Source: Labilibaculum sp. | Lineage (GTDB): Bacteria; Bacteroidota; Bacteroidia; Bacteroidales; Marinifilaceae | NCBI GenBank assembly: GCA_016342745.1 | Contig: JAEINT010000002.1 | Span: forward strand, 423,315 to 487,314 | DNA: 64,000 nucleotides | Reading direction: 5' to 3' | Part shown: positions 20,201 through 29,198 of the stretch, in pieces | Position numbering within the stretch: position 1 is the first letter of the stretch | Layout of the letters: each line of letters starts with the position of its first letter | Translations under genes and position numbers: made by a program | Notes under the pieces: generated by a model | Databases searched by the model: none | Told to the model about the DNA's origin: nothing | The model's input: only the letters and a program-made list of their open reading frames with translations

Positions 20201-20488
20201 GATAAGGCAGAAAAGAAATATGAAGAAGATGGATCTGGTATTAAACCTTTCTGGTATTTAGATGATGGAAAATCAAAGATTGAACGTTTTGTTCCGATGC
20301 ACGAATTAAGTAAAGATCAGTCTAGATACGAGCAATTAAAAACAACTTTAGCATTATATCGTTTAACATTTGGTCAGCCAAGACAGGAAGAACTTATTGA
20401 AGCTCTCAGTAGTGCCTCTCTTACAGATGACGAGTTAAGACAAATACGAGAAGATTTATTAATAAATCTGAGTCCTTTTGAGGTGTAA
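17246..20488 (+). CDS. SNF2-like SF2 helicase
   Basis: About 1080 residues from the ATG at 17246, which overlaps the PLD stop by 8 bp and is preferred over an in-frame start at 17204. Motif I is DEVGLGKT (43-50), motif II is DEFQ (275-278), motif III is SATPFKP and motif VI is QREGRINR (946-953). A long insertion separates the two RecA lobes. It is an ATP-driven DNA translocase or remodeller, likely coupled to the PLD nuclease. The gene is AT-rich with no frameshift. Confidence 0.85.
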   Translation: MLDVIEETVEKINKQLKGFQKASVDYVLRQFKDENRNKVLIADEVGLGKTIIAKGVIAKSVAHNGDSDKAFHVVYICSNQALAHQNISKLNPFGKSPNILNRLLFLAKEPELIEGQLLRLSTLTPDTSLKLTNSIGLQDERAILFKLLHINAFFQSKEDVFQELMRGNRIGEDSWNNKVNHFLDNVSLRSELYHSFTSRLKEIPYSDQGLVRTYEYLKNKEYESFYNGLKGLLYKLDSDQDQSPGHFCYEIIRVLRRELTLICVSYLDADLFILDEFQRFKTLLDGEESEAGVIAKAVLQNDDAKVLLLSATPFKPFTTQIDQINGEEHHSEFKKVVKYLGGSKGDSLWDGFRKNQEEFFEILRHPKDAIEYPEKAKELKNNLEQSFKTFLSRNERMSVAKEYDNMILDSGKKINVISEDVINFIALDKLVRELEVLTPNKSKRFGSTLEFSKSAPYPLSYLHGYKVYKHLLANKRDNKIKALFKKNESTCLSFNAINHYKPVVFNEGSPSLPNGKIRMLAEECFKHGAEFLLWVPPSKPLYKPFSAYEKGKDFSKILVFSGWVMAPRAISTLLSYVAERRTIGSEDIGKTREDKERTYFGRKPSSILTYSSTEKKERSSNRMSNFVLSYPSIEFSKLNVLNDISEFNLDYADVKKKQEIKINQIFNTYNIESRYVDKRSPEDVKWYWVASPLIDYIVSENIEHIDNLIGDRQTSLSKHLKELKNTIKELISGESKLGRFPNDLFSVLSEMSLSSPANAAMYALSQNYDYKCDELFEESFVIADSFLKMFNKLESVSAVRMVSEGKEYWKKVLNYCASGNICSMLDEYVYMLMNCGGEEDIEKVVGLLCDVLTVNTSSIDVDLHDGRSSSKSKKMRCHFAVNFGEQNMSTESGSSRSINVRTVFNSPFRPFVLSSTSIGQEGLDFHFYCRKIFHWNLPHNAIDLEQREGRINRFKGLVIRNKVAELIPDVDIDRNIKSSIWENLFDKAEKKYEEDGSGIKPFWYLDDGKSKIERFVPMHELSKDQSRYEQLKTTLALYRLTFGQPRQEELIEALSSASLTDDELRQIREDLLINLSPFEV

Positions 20489-20588
20489 AATAATGATACT
20501 ATCTCACCAATATTTTTAGCAATCCTTAATTAGGTTTGTCTTGAAAGTTAATTTGGATTTTTCTGATGTTGCCATTCATTCAGGGGAG

Positions 20589-20689
20589 TATGGTATTGCC
20601 ATAACGAGTGGCTAATATGGTAGTTATGGTAATACCATAAACTTGACACATTTGACACCCCAAAATATCATAATTAATAAGTAGTTTTA
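20589..20689 (+). promoter_or_regulatory. palindrome/TTGACA element, copy C, probable promoter-operator
   Basis: TATGG-tattg-CCATA (20589 onward) is followed by the perfect palindrome TTATGGTAATACCATAA (20624-20640), two bases, TTGACA-cat-TTGACA (20643-20657), and TAGTTTTA 24 bp later (20682-20689). Its geometry is the same as in the copies at 2.0 and 5.1 kb, although the sequence differs. The rest of 20489-21059 is very AT-rich and shows no gene. It precedes the vWA/tubulin operon. Confidence 0.55.
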
Positions 20690-21059
20690 AAACATTAACA
20701 TATTTTTATGCGAATGTAACTATTAGTATAAACTTCCGTATAGTTTATGTCGAATATGTAATCTGATTCCTATCATTGTTGTTTTTAACATTTTTACATT
20801 ATTCGATCATTCCAAGTTGTACAATTTCTATTCATATTAGAATACATATTTATGATATGTTATGTATTTTTTTTATTTGATCAAAAGTGCTATTTGATAT
20901 AGATTTTTGCGATAATTTATAGTTTCTTGTAAAATTTAAGTTAATTGTTGTTATACGTGCTGTTTAATTAGAAATAGATAGATTTTTTATTAAAATATCA
21001 TTCTTTTTTATTCGCTAATCATAGATGTAAAAGTAATTATCAAACAAAGATTAAAACTT

Positions 21060-22058
21060 ATGTTAAGAGTGTGCTTTATTTTTATTCTGTTGTTCTTTAT
21101 TAACATTACACAGGTTAAAACGCAAAATTTCAAAGAGGAACAACGTGTATTTCTATTTGATTGTACACTTTCTATGTTTGGGTACGGTGATTCACCAGAT
21201 ATTTTTGAATCAGTTAGAACGAGTTTAATTGATGCGATTCAATCTGTCGATGATGAAAGAACTCAAATTGTAGTATTGCCTTTTCAGGATAAGGTTCTTG
21301 ATGTTTGGCAACAAGACGCTACAGTGTCAGGTAAAAAGCAAATAATAGACAAGATTCGTAGTATAAAAAAGGCAAATTTAAAGGTGACCCGAACAAATAT
21401 CTGTTCGGCTTGGGAGAAGGCACTTGAACTTCTTAATTCGGAAAGAAGGAATTATATATTCTTACTAACCGATGGTGAACAGAATAGTAAAAAGAATACT
21501 AAAGATTGTTTGTACTCTCACATTGAAAATTGGTGCAGTCAGGCCAAGCAAAAAGATGCATTTGCTTTTTATGTAATGCTTACCGAAGCTGCCAATGATG
21601 CAAGACTAAAGGGTATTATTAATTCTTGTAACAGAATTGAATTTGTTGAAGGAACTGATATTGATATCATTGAATTGCGTCCATCTTCTACCTCCATTCC
21701 TATTAATGTAAGAGAACAAAATTATTCCTCAAGTTTATCTTTTGTGTCAAATCATATGGATAAACTACCATCAGATTTTAAGATTAAACTTCAACTTGAG
21801 GACAATCCATATTTTTCTTTGACTGATATCGATTGCTCAAGAATAAATAATGGTGTTGTAAACTTTAGTCTAAATCCTAAGATAGGACCTAGTGAAATGT
21901 TGAAAATACCCTTAGAGTTCAATATCCCCCTTAAAATAATTATAGATAACAATAAGTTTCCAAGGATCTTTTCAACTCCGTCGCAAATTAATATTCTGTT
22001 GAAAAATAAGAGAGAAAAAGTGTTAACAATCAAAATTATTGAAGATGAAAATAATTAA
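21060..22058 (+). CDS. exported von Willebrand factor A domain protein
   Basis: A 332-residue protein with an N-terminal signal peptide, so the vWA domain faces the periplasm or outside. The metal-ion-dependent adhesion site is recognisable: D34-x-T-x-S38 (FDCTLSMFG), Thr in VTRTNICSAW, and Asp in LLTDGEQ. Residues after about 220 form an unrecognised beta-rich region. It overlaps the next gene by 14 bp and is the first gene of the operon with the tubulin-like GTPase. It probably binds a protein ligand in a metal-dependent way and serves as the outward-facing part of the system. Confidence 0.75.
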   Translation: MLRVCFIFILLFFINITQVKTQNFKEEQRVFLFDCTLSMFGYGDSPDIFESVRTSLIDAIQSVDDERTQIVVLPFQDKVLDVWQQDATVSGKKQIIDKIRSIKKANLKVTRTNICSAWEKALELLNSERRNYIFLLTDGEQNSKKNTKDCLYSHIENWCSQAKQKDAFAFYVMLTEAANDARLKGIINSCNRIEFVEGTDIDIIELRPSSTSIPINVREQNYSSSLSFVSNHMDKLPSDFKIKLQLEDNPYFSLTDIDCSRINNGVVNFSLNPKIGPSEMLKIPLEFNIPLKIIIDNNKFPRIFSTPSQINILLKNKREKVLTIKIIEDENN

Positions 22059-22977
22059 TATCCTATTGATTTTTGCAGGATTATCTCTTTTTATTTCTTG
22101 TGATGATATTTCAGAAAGAGAAGCTCAACTTGATTGTCTTAATTTTGGCTGTTTGGAGTACTATAAACCTTTTTTAGGTGTTCGTAAGGATACGGCATTA
22201 ATAGAGAAAAAACTCAGTATAGATTTTAATGATTTTGCTAAAGAGCAACAGGCTTATGTCACTTTGTTTGTTGTTGATAAAGAAGGAAACACAATTAATG
22301 ATGCCTGCTTTCAATTATTAGTGAATAATAAATTGTGTTCGAGTAATAGTTTTTTTATTCAAGCGTCTGAAATAGATAGTAGCAATATTGTTAAAGTAGC
22401 TATTAAAATTTTACCTGGAGCTGCCCAAAAGAAAGAATATTTGTATTTAGCTGTAAAGAATCATAATCTTGATAGAGTTGGGAATTTTGATTTAGGATCA
22501 GATAATAGGGTAATGGCAGTTCAATATGAATATAATGAGGTATTTAACCCATTAGCATTGACGCTATTTATTTTTGCAGTTGTTGTTTTATCATTTATTA
22601 TTCTTTGGTTTCTAATTTTAAGGAACTTAGTATATCCAAAAATGAAAAAAGGGAAAATAACTATCAACGATCCATATTTTAAATCCATAAAATACAAAGG
22701 TGTTAGAAAGGTAGTTTTTACTAATAATAAGTATTCTCAATCGGGATTTGATAAATTATTTAGAGGTAGAATATTATTTAACCAAAATTCCATTTGGACT
22801 AAAGATTTCATTTTATTACCTGGTAGTAAAAAAGAGGTAAAATATAAACTTCCATTAGAGTTTCAAATATCTAATCAGGATCCTAATTCTAATGATTTTT
22901 TAAGTACTCTGAAAAAGTTTAACAATTACACTATTGTTACAGAAGAAAAGATAAAAATAGAATTCACAAATAATTAA
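22045..22977 (+). CDS. lipoprotein with a transmembrane helix and cytoplasmic tail (bridge protein)
   Basis: About 310 residues from the ATG at 22045 (an in-frame TTG lies 6 bp upstream). The N-terminus has a lipobox (LFISC). Residues about 20-175 form an exported domain, and then a strong hydrophobic helix (LTLFIFAVVVLSFIILWFLIL) is followed by the basic RNLVYPKMKKGK. That charge pattern puts the last 105 residues in the cytosol. The protein could therefore link the exported vWA protein to the cytosolic tubulin-like protein encoded 8 bp downstream. It is otherwise unrecognised. Confidence 0.6.
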   Translation: MKIINILLIFAGLSLFISCDDISEREAQLDCLNFGCLEYYKPFLGVRKDTALIEKKLSIDFNDFAKEQQAYVTLFVVDKEGNTINDACFQLLVNNKLCSSNSFFIQASEIDSSNIVKVAIKILPGAAQKKEYLYLAVKNHNLDRVGNFDLGSDNRVMAVQYEYNEVFNPLALTLFIFAVVVLSFIILWFLILRNLVYPKMKKGKITINDPYFKSIKYKGVRKVVFTNNKYSQSGFDKLFRGRILFNQNSIWTKDFILLPGSKKEVKYKLPLEFQISNQDPNSNDFLSTLKKFNNYTIVTEEKIKIEFTNN

Positions 22978-22984
22978 TAAAAAG

Positions 22985-25777
22985 ATGGTAGCAAAACTAA
23001 AACGCAGTCTATTTATTGGGCTTGGTGGAACTGGTGCAGAGGCTGTACTACATACAAAAAAAAGATTCATGGACTCGTTTGGTGAGATACCGCCAATGAT
23101 TGGCTTCTTGTGTATTGATACTGATGAAGAGGTAATAAACAAATCAGTAAAGAGTAATCGAGGTGAAGAAATAAAAATAGAACAAAATGAGTTTGTATAC
23201 TCAAAAGTGGTAAGTGCTAAAGAACCTTATTTAAGGCATAAAGATACACTTTTTGATTGGGTTCCTGAGCCGAATTTACGAACTATGACTAAGATGACTC
23301 ATGGTGCTGGTCAAATACGTTCAAATGGTAGATTTGCTCTTTTTTTTAATCATAAGCTAATACATAATGCAGTAGGTAGCAGACTGACTGATATTATGAA
23401 TATAAAAAATTCAGATGATAAGAAATTCAAAGCCAATGGGAGTGGTGTTGAAATTAACTTTGTATTTTCTATTGGAGGAGGAACAGGAAGTGGTACTTTT
23501 ATAGATACTGCCTATATTATTCAAGAAGCTATAAAACCATTTAAGGGACCAAATAGTCCAATGACAACTATTGCTTTTGCAGTGTTGCCTGATGTATTTA
23601 GAACAATGGCAACAGGACCATCAATGAAGAATGTTATTCCTAATGGTTATGGTGCTTTGGTCGATTTGGATTATCTAATGCATCAGGATTATAGTTCTAA
23701 TCCGATTACTATCAATTATGGTGATAAAAAAATTGAAAGTGTTGACAATCCTTTTGACATAGTATTTACCGTAAATAATATTAATAACCAAGGTAATGTA
23801 ATATCTCATATTAAGGATATCTCGGAATTAATAGGTATGGGTATGTATACAGGTGCTAGTGAGCTATCTGGGTCTGTAAGTAGCTCCTATGACAACGTAT
23901 TAGCAGCAGCAGCTGGTGGGGCATTAGATATTGAAAATAAAATGTCTTGGGCTCATGGAATGGGTGTTAGCGAGTTGTATTACGATGGAAATAAACTAGG
24001 AAATATTTACGCTCATAAAGCAACTAATATTCTGTGTAACAAGTTGTTGGAGATTGATTCTGATGTGACAAATACTGTTGACTCGTTTATTGATAGAGAT
24101 GATGTGTCTATTCGAGAAAATAATGGTGTAGATGATATTATTGATTCATTACTGCATTCTTCACCTAAAGTGCCAATATCTAGTATTGACATTGAAAATC
24201 CCAAGGGTGACATTCAGGCGTATTTGAATAATGTTTCAAATTTTGCAGATAGAGAAGTTACAAGTAACTACACTGAAAAAGTAGGAAGAATAATAGCTAA
24301 ATATAAAGCTGAGGTTGTAAATATTATAAACCAAAATAAAGGCATCGGTACTGCTATTGAATTTAATAAAATATTCCAGAAAAGTCTTGATATTTTTAGA
24401 GATGAAATGGACTCGGAACTTGCCGAATTAGAAAGAAAGTTTCCATCCATTGACGGTAGAATTCAGATTTTATGTGAGGAGTATAAAAAAATTGCTAACA
24501 AATTTGCTCTTGTTGGTAAACAAAAAAGAATTGATGAACATGAGGAAGAATTAGTGGCAACTGTAATGGCTATGGCAAAGAATACTCATGAAACTATTAG
24601 GCGCAAATATGCCATTAAGTTTTTAAATGCTTTAACTGAAGCTACTAATAAAAAACAAAAAAAGTTAGAAAGTTTAAAGGCTAAGATGCAAACCTGTGCT
24701 GACAATGCGTTGGCTAAATCTAGATCGATTCAGAATGATGTAAGCGACGTAGATAAGACATTTATTATAGAGTTACACAAGTCTGACTTGAATACTGTAA
24801 CAGTTAATGAACTTGATATAAATCCAGAAAGTTTTATAAAAACATTAAATGAAAATAATAAAATATTAGATTTTGGAAACTACGAAGTTGAAGAAATGGA
24901 TGAGGTTCTGTGGCAATATTCGAAAAAATTAAATGGAGCATTAGATTTACGTAATATAACCATTGATGAAGTATTGAACAGATATCCAGAAGAAAAGGTC
25001 AAGCAAACTATCGAAAACTTAGTTCAGAAATCAGTACCATTATGGTCTACGAATTTCCATGGATATATGGAGAAAGAGCGTCATTACGACTTCGTAATGG
25101 GAATACCTGATAGCACTAATTCTAGGCTTAAGAAACAAGAAAAAGAATTGTTTTCAGATATTCTTCAAGCTGGAGAGAAAATCTCATTTAATCAAACTAG
25201 AGATCCTCAGCGAATATCAATATATAGAATGGAGGCGGCAGCACCAATTTTTGCGGTGAGTGATGTTATGGGATACAAACAAGAATATGATAAAAGTGAC
25301 CGCAGTCATCATATTGACTCTAATTGGCTAACAAGAATGAAGAGAGAAGAATTCTCCATTGAGCCAAAGCAAAAAGATATGAATAACATTCTAGCGTCAT
25401 GGGTTGGAGGATTTATATATGGATTTATCAAAAATGAGGAGGGAACTTATTACGTATATAGCCCTGATAAAGGAGATGCTCTAGATGACTATTGGTTAGA
25501 AATAGCATCTTCTAATTATCGTGATGATGCTTTTAAAAAGTTTCAATCTGAGACTCTAAACGAGGAAATGGAAAAAATTATAGAGAAAAAGATTGAGGCG
25601 ATGGGTTCGGAAGAAAACGATAGGTTAATAAATACCATTAAGGAAGGATCTACCTATTTGGATAGTGCCAGTCAGTGTGGCATTGAAAAAGACAAATTAA
25701 AAACTCGAGAATGGAAAGAAATTGCTAATCTGTTAAAAGATGAAATTAATTTCCTTAAAAAGAAGTTAGGTAATTAA
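22985..25777 (+). CDS. FtsZ/tubulin-like GTPase (Tubulin_2 type)
   Basis: A 930-residue cytosolic protein. The N-terminal half is a tubulin/FtsZ fold: GLGGTGA (12-18), FLCIDTDEE and the tubulin signature GGGTGSGT (164-171), so GTP binding is expected. This matches the Tubulin_2 type of large bacterial tubulin-like proteins rather than cell-division FtsZ, which is about 400 residues. The C-terminal half is helical and charged, with coiled-coil-like stretches around residues 450-590. A terminator follows, then the protease gene. Assembly into filaments, possibly at the membrane through the bridge lipoprotein, is inferred. Confidence 0.8.
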   Translation: MVAKLKRSLFIGLGGTGAEAVLHTKKRFMDSFGEIPPMIGFLCIDTDEEVINKSVKSNRGEEIKIEQNEFVYSKVVSAKEPYLRHKDTLFDWVPEPNLRTMTKMTHGAGQIRSNGRFALFFNHKLIHNAVGSRLTDIMNIKNSDDKKFKANGSGVEINFVFSIGGGTGSGTFIDTAYIIQEAIKPFKGPNSPMTTIAFAVLPDVFRTMATGPSMKNVIPNGYGALVDLDYLMHQDYSSNPITINYGDKKIESVDNPFDIVFTVNNINNQGNVISHIKDISELIGMGMYTGASELSGSVSSSYDNVLAAAAGGALDIENKMSWAHGMGVSELYYDGNKLGNIYAHKATNILCNKLLEIDSDVTNTVDSFIDRDDVSIRENNGVDDIIDSLLHSSPKVPISSIDIENPKGDIQAYLNNVSNFADREVTSNYTEKVGRIIAKYKAEVVNIINQNKGIGTAIEFNKIFQKSLDIFRDEMDSELAELERKFPSIDGRIQILCEEYKKIANKFALVGKQKRIDEHEEELVATVMAMAKNTHETIRRKYAIKFLNALTEATNKKQKKLESLKAKMQTCADNALAKSRSIQNDVSDVDKTFIIELHKSDLNTVTVNELDINPESFIKTLNENNKILDFGNYEVEEMDEVLWQYSKKLNGALDLRNITIDEVLNRYPEEKVKQTIENLVQKSVPLWSTNFHGYMEKERHYDFVMGIPDSTNSRLKKQEKELFSDILQAGEKISFNQTRDPQRISIYRMEAAAPIFAVSDVMGYKQEYDKSDRSHHIDSNWLTRMKREEFSIEPKQKDMNNILASWVGGFIYGFIKNEEGTYYVYSPDKGDALDDYWLEIASSNYRDDAFKKFQSETLNEEMEKIIEKKIEAMGSEENDRLINTIKEGSTYLDSASQCGIEKDKLKTREWKEIANLLKDEINFLKKKLGN

Positions 25778-25797
25778 TGTATTCATAATAAATAATC

Positions 25798-25828
25798 AAG
25801 GGTGCTATAATAAAATAGTACCCTTTTT
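25798..25828 (+). terminator. rho-independent terminator or attenuator between tubulin-like and protease genes
   Basis: AAGGGT (25798-25803) and CTAT pair with ATAG and ACCCTT (25820-25825), followed by TTTTT. It lies in the 63-bp gap between two genes of the same module, so it would limit protease transcription relative to the upstream genes. Confidence 0.7.
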
Positions 25829-25840
25829 ACAAATATTACT

Positions 25841-28800
25841 ATGGCAAGAGCAATTCCATCATTAAATATAGGGATAGGTGATTTTTCGAAAGATTTAATT
25901 GAAACATTCGAAGAACACCTTAGTGTTTACGATAAAAGTTTAAAAACATTAACCCTAAATAAAACTTTTGTAATCGAGGATGGTAAAATTGTAATCAAGA
26001 ACATAGCAAATGAAATTGATTCTGAAATAGGAGAACTTAATTCCTTTACTGATCCTTTAAATGCTATCCAAAATGATAATTTATCTATTGCCTTACAAAA
26101 AGCCTATTTTGAACTAAATAAACTTGCTAACTCAGTTACGGATAGGTTTTTTACCATTACTGGAGGTAATGCAATTATTCATATTCTCGTCCCAACATTT
26201 GAAAAGGGAACAGACGAAATATTATGTGCAATATTAAATCAAATTAAAGAATTAGGTGATGCGGGTGTTTTGTCTGGTGTTGATGTAAAAGTTATTGCAT
26301 TTGGACACCGACTATATCTTAATCAGGAAGATAAGAATACCCCTGATATTATAAGGAAGCATCAAAAGCAATCTTATATTTTTCTAGAAAGGATCAATCA
26401 ATCGTCTACAATTCAAGATCAGTTTAGTAATTTCTTTATTTTAGATAATGTAAATCGCAATACACTAAACATTGATTTTAATTACACTTACATTGCAAAA
26501 GCACTAAACGAACTTTTTTCTGCTACCATGTTACATGATGGCAATGTGCTTATTAATGATGGAAGTAAATTTGGTGCATTCGGTATAGGGATAATTAACT
26601 TCGATGATCTTTTAGTACGAAAATATACCATTAACAGATTAATGATTGATGGTTATTATAAAGAGGGAATTGATATTAATTCGGAATCAGAAGTAGACAC
26701 GGATTACCTTATTTCAAAAACCAATAAATTTCTAGAAGAAAATATCGACATATTCGATGAAACAGTTTCAGAATTAATTAAAAGCTCAAAAGGTCCTGGT
26801 TTTGAGGAAATAATTGGCAAAAACAAAACTGAGGATATTTCGCGTAGTAGTCTTATTCGGTTATCTGAAAAGTTTGAAGATGAAACAATTGCTCCAGTAT
26901 TAGCTTGTGTAAATGAAGTTGCAAAGGATAAAACACAAGCTCTAAATAATAAATTTTACAATTTTGATGATTGTAAGAATACTGATTATGCATTTAATAA
27001 AGCATTTATTGCTAATCTAATTGGTGAAAATGATGAAGCTCTTAAAGGAGTTTCCCTTACAAGTAAAAGGTTAAACATTGACTACATTGAAAATGGTGTA
27101 GTTGATCAGTTACAAAAGTTTATTCCCTCTGATAAAAAGGTAGATATAAAACGATTACAAATTTTAAAAAGTAAGATTGCAAATTCTACAATATATCTTA
27201 AAGAACTAGAGAAGAACCTCTATATACTGGAAGAATCTTTAGATGAATTAGATAGAATAAAAGAAATAAAATTCGATAATGGAATTTTTTCTAATGATGG
27301 AGTTACGATTAATGCAAACGGTTATGTTCCAAGTATCGGTAGTGATTTAGATACTTATATTCCATCAAAAGATATATTATTTTCAAAATATATTGATTTA
27401 AGAAGTTATTTTCCAAAGGTTGAAGACCAGAAAAATACACCTAGCTGCACGGCTTTTGCGGTTGGCGCAACTTATGAATATTTAGCAAAACGCAATAATG
27501 CTAATAATGCCATGGTTAGTAAGCTTTTTATTTACTATCAAGCAAGGTCAGCTCAAGGAAACCAAAATGATCCTCATTCAGGTTCGAGTATTTATGATGC
27601 GATTATTAAATTAAAAGAGGAAGGAACTTGTTTAGCACAAACCTGGCCATTTTTAGATAATAATGTAAATGTGAAACCGAACGAGGAGGCATATAGTGAA
27701 GCAAAACAATATATATTGCACGAGGCACAATCTGTAAATATTTGTGAGGATATATTTAAATCAGCCCTTTCAGATGGTTTCCCAATTATAGTGGGAATAA
27801 AGACATACAGATCATTCATGTTAGGTCATGGTAATGGAATGATTCCTTACCCTACAGCTGCCGATATAGCAGAAGGGAATAATGGAGAACATGGAAATCA
27901 TGCAATGACAATTGTTGGATACAGCGATGCAGATAAATATTTTATTGTACGTAACTCTTGGGGTGCCAATTTTGGAGATAAAGGATATTGCTATATACCG
28001 TATGATTACATCGCAAATCCAAAGTTTTGCCATAATGCTTTTATCGTAAAAAGTATTGTCGATTTAGTGGTTGACGGTATAACTCCTTTAAAGCAGACCG
28101 ATGGTTTACTTTTTGCTGAACAATCCAATATAGTAAGACACAATATTACCAGATATACTCTACAATGTGCAAAACGAGAACACGATAGTTTAGAAAGAGA
28201 GTTTAAGTCGATTGAAATTCAATATTTCAAATTAATTGAAGAACTAAAATCTCCAAAATATTGGATAGATTCAAAAAATACTATTGTAGAAGATATTAAC
28301 TCCAAACGAGAACAGATTTTAAATACGTATAATGCCTGTATTGAAGATAATAAACCTGGTTGTTTAGGAGGTATGTTTGGGAAGAAAAAGATAAAAGAGA
28401 ATAAAAATGAGTATGCAAAAACTCTTTATGCTAATATTTCAAAAATTGAAGAAGAGCTACTATTGTTTTTAGTTAAACTAAAAGTTGGGAAACAAATATT
28501 TGAAGATATATTACAGAACAAAATAGATTTAACTAATTATTATATTGAAATTAAAAGTTTTCTTAAAGAGCTAGGAAAGTGGAATAGTCGTTATTGTTCG
28601 CAAATTAATGATTCTGACTTTGAAAATCCAGTATTTATTATTGGCTTGATTAATCGAGAAATTCTAAAAAATCACTATGAGAATAATTGCACCACATATC
28701 TCAGCAAATGGCCATCATTGTATTCTCTTTTCAAAGAAAAATATTTTGGAGAGTCTGATTTTAAAAAGAGTAAAGAAAAGCTAGATGCATACAGAGAGAT

Positions 28801-29194
28801 AAGAGAGTGTTTAGGAGAATATCTAAATAATGTTACTACCGAATATAATGATTTTGATATTCAGCAATATTTATTGGGGCTGAAAACATATAGTTACTTG
28901 CCAGCTCCCTTAAGCTTCGAAAAATATATAAATAAACTTCAAATTATATCAGAGCCATTCTTACAAGTAGCACCTGGTGAGGTAGGTGCTCCATCAATTA
29001 ATAAATGTATGCTCAGACAGGTGCCCTTAGGCAAATCTTTTGATTTTGAAATTGGAAATACTTTTGTTGCTAATAAGCCAAGCATGATTGATACATTTGC
29101 TAACAAAAAAGTGGCTTTTTTACAAATGGAGAGTGGAATTGAGGTTACAGACACATTAGAATATATTTTAGGTAAAAAAGTAAGTGAAATATAA
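25841..29194 (+). CDS. giant papain-like (C1) cysteine protease of the tubulin module
   Basis: A 1117-residue protein with no signal peptide. Residues about 515-730 form a papain-fold peptidase. Q530 is the oxyanion residue and Cys536 is in TPSCTAFAVGA. His687 is in GNHAMTIVGY and Asn705 is in VRNSWG, so the catalytic set is complete. The N-terminal 500 residues are unrecognised, with a possible Rossmann-like stretch (ITGGNAIIHILVPTF). The C-terminal 380 residues are helical, with a Cys/Gly-rich loop (PGCLGGMFGKKK). An intracellular protease controlled by the tubulin-like partner is the natural reading; targets are unknown. Confidence 0.75.
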   Translation: MARAIPSLNIGIGDFSKDLIETFEEHLSVYDKSLKTLTLNKTFVIEDGKIVIKNIANEIDSEIGELNSFTDPLNAIQNDNLSIALQKAYFELNKLANSVTDRFFTITGGNAIIHILVPTFEKGTDEILCAILNQIKELGDAGVLSGVDVKVIAFGHRLYLNQEDKNTPDIIRKHQKQSYIFLERINQSSTIQDQFSNFFILDNVNRNTLNIDFNYTYIAKALNELFSATMLHDGNVLINDGSKFGAFGIGIINFDDLLVRKYTINRLMIDGYYKEGIDINSESEVDTDYLISKTNKFLEENIDIFDETVSELIKSSKGPGFEEIIGKNKTEDISRSSLIRLSEKFEDETIAPVLACVNEVAKDKTQALNNKFYNFDDCKNTDYAFNKAFIANLIGENDEALKGVSLTSKRLNIDYIENGVVDQLQKFIPSDKKVDIKRLQILKSKIANSTIYLKELEKNLYILEESLDELDRIKEIKFDNGIFSNDGVTINANGYVPSIGSDLDTYIPSKDILFSKYIDLRSYFPKVEDQKNTPSCTAFAVGATYEYLAKRNNANNAMVSKLFIYYQARSAQGNQNDPHSGSSIYDAIIKLKEEGTCLAQTWPFLDNNVNVKPNEEAYSEAKQYILHEAQSVNICEDIFKSALSDGFPIIVGIKTYRSFMLGHGNGMIPYPTAADIAEGNNGEHGNHAMTIVGYSDADKYFIVRNSWGANFGDKGYCYIPYDYIANPKFCHNAFIVKSIVDLVVDGITPLKQTDGLLFAEQSNIVRHNITRYTLQCAKREHDSLEREFKSIEIQYFKLIEELKSPKYWIDSKNTIVEDINSKREQILNTYNACIEDNKPGCLGGMFGKKKIKENKNEYAKTLYANISKIEEELLLFLVKLKVGKQIFEDILQNKIDLTNYYIEIKSFLKELGKWNSRYCSQINDSDFENPVFIIGLINREILKNHYENNCTTYLSKWPSLYSLFKEKYFGESDFKKSKEKLDAYREIRECLGEYLNNVTTEYNDFDIQQYLLGLKTYSYLPAPLSFEKYINKLQIISEPFLQVAPGEVGAPSINKCMLRQVPLGKSFDFEIGNTFVANKPSMIDTFANKKVAFLQMESGIEVTDTLEYILGKKVSEI

Positions 29195-29198
29195 AATT

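Noticed and set aside
14265..20488. Complete DISARM system
   Set aside because: PLD and helicase are present, but the DISARM methyltransferase and DUF1998-containing genes are not.
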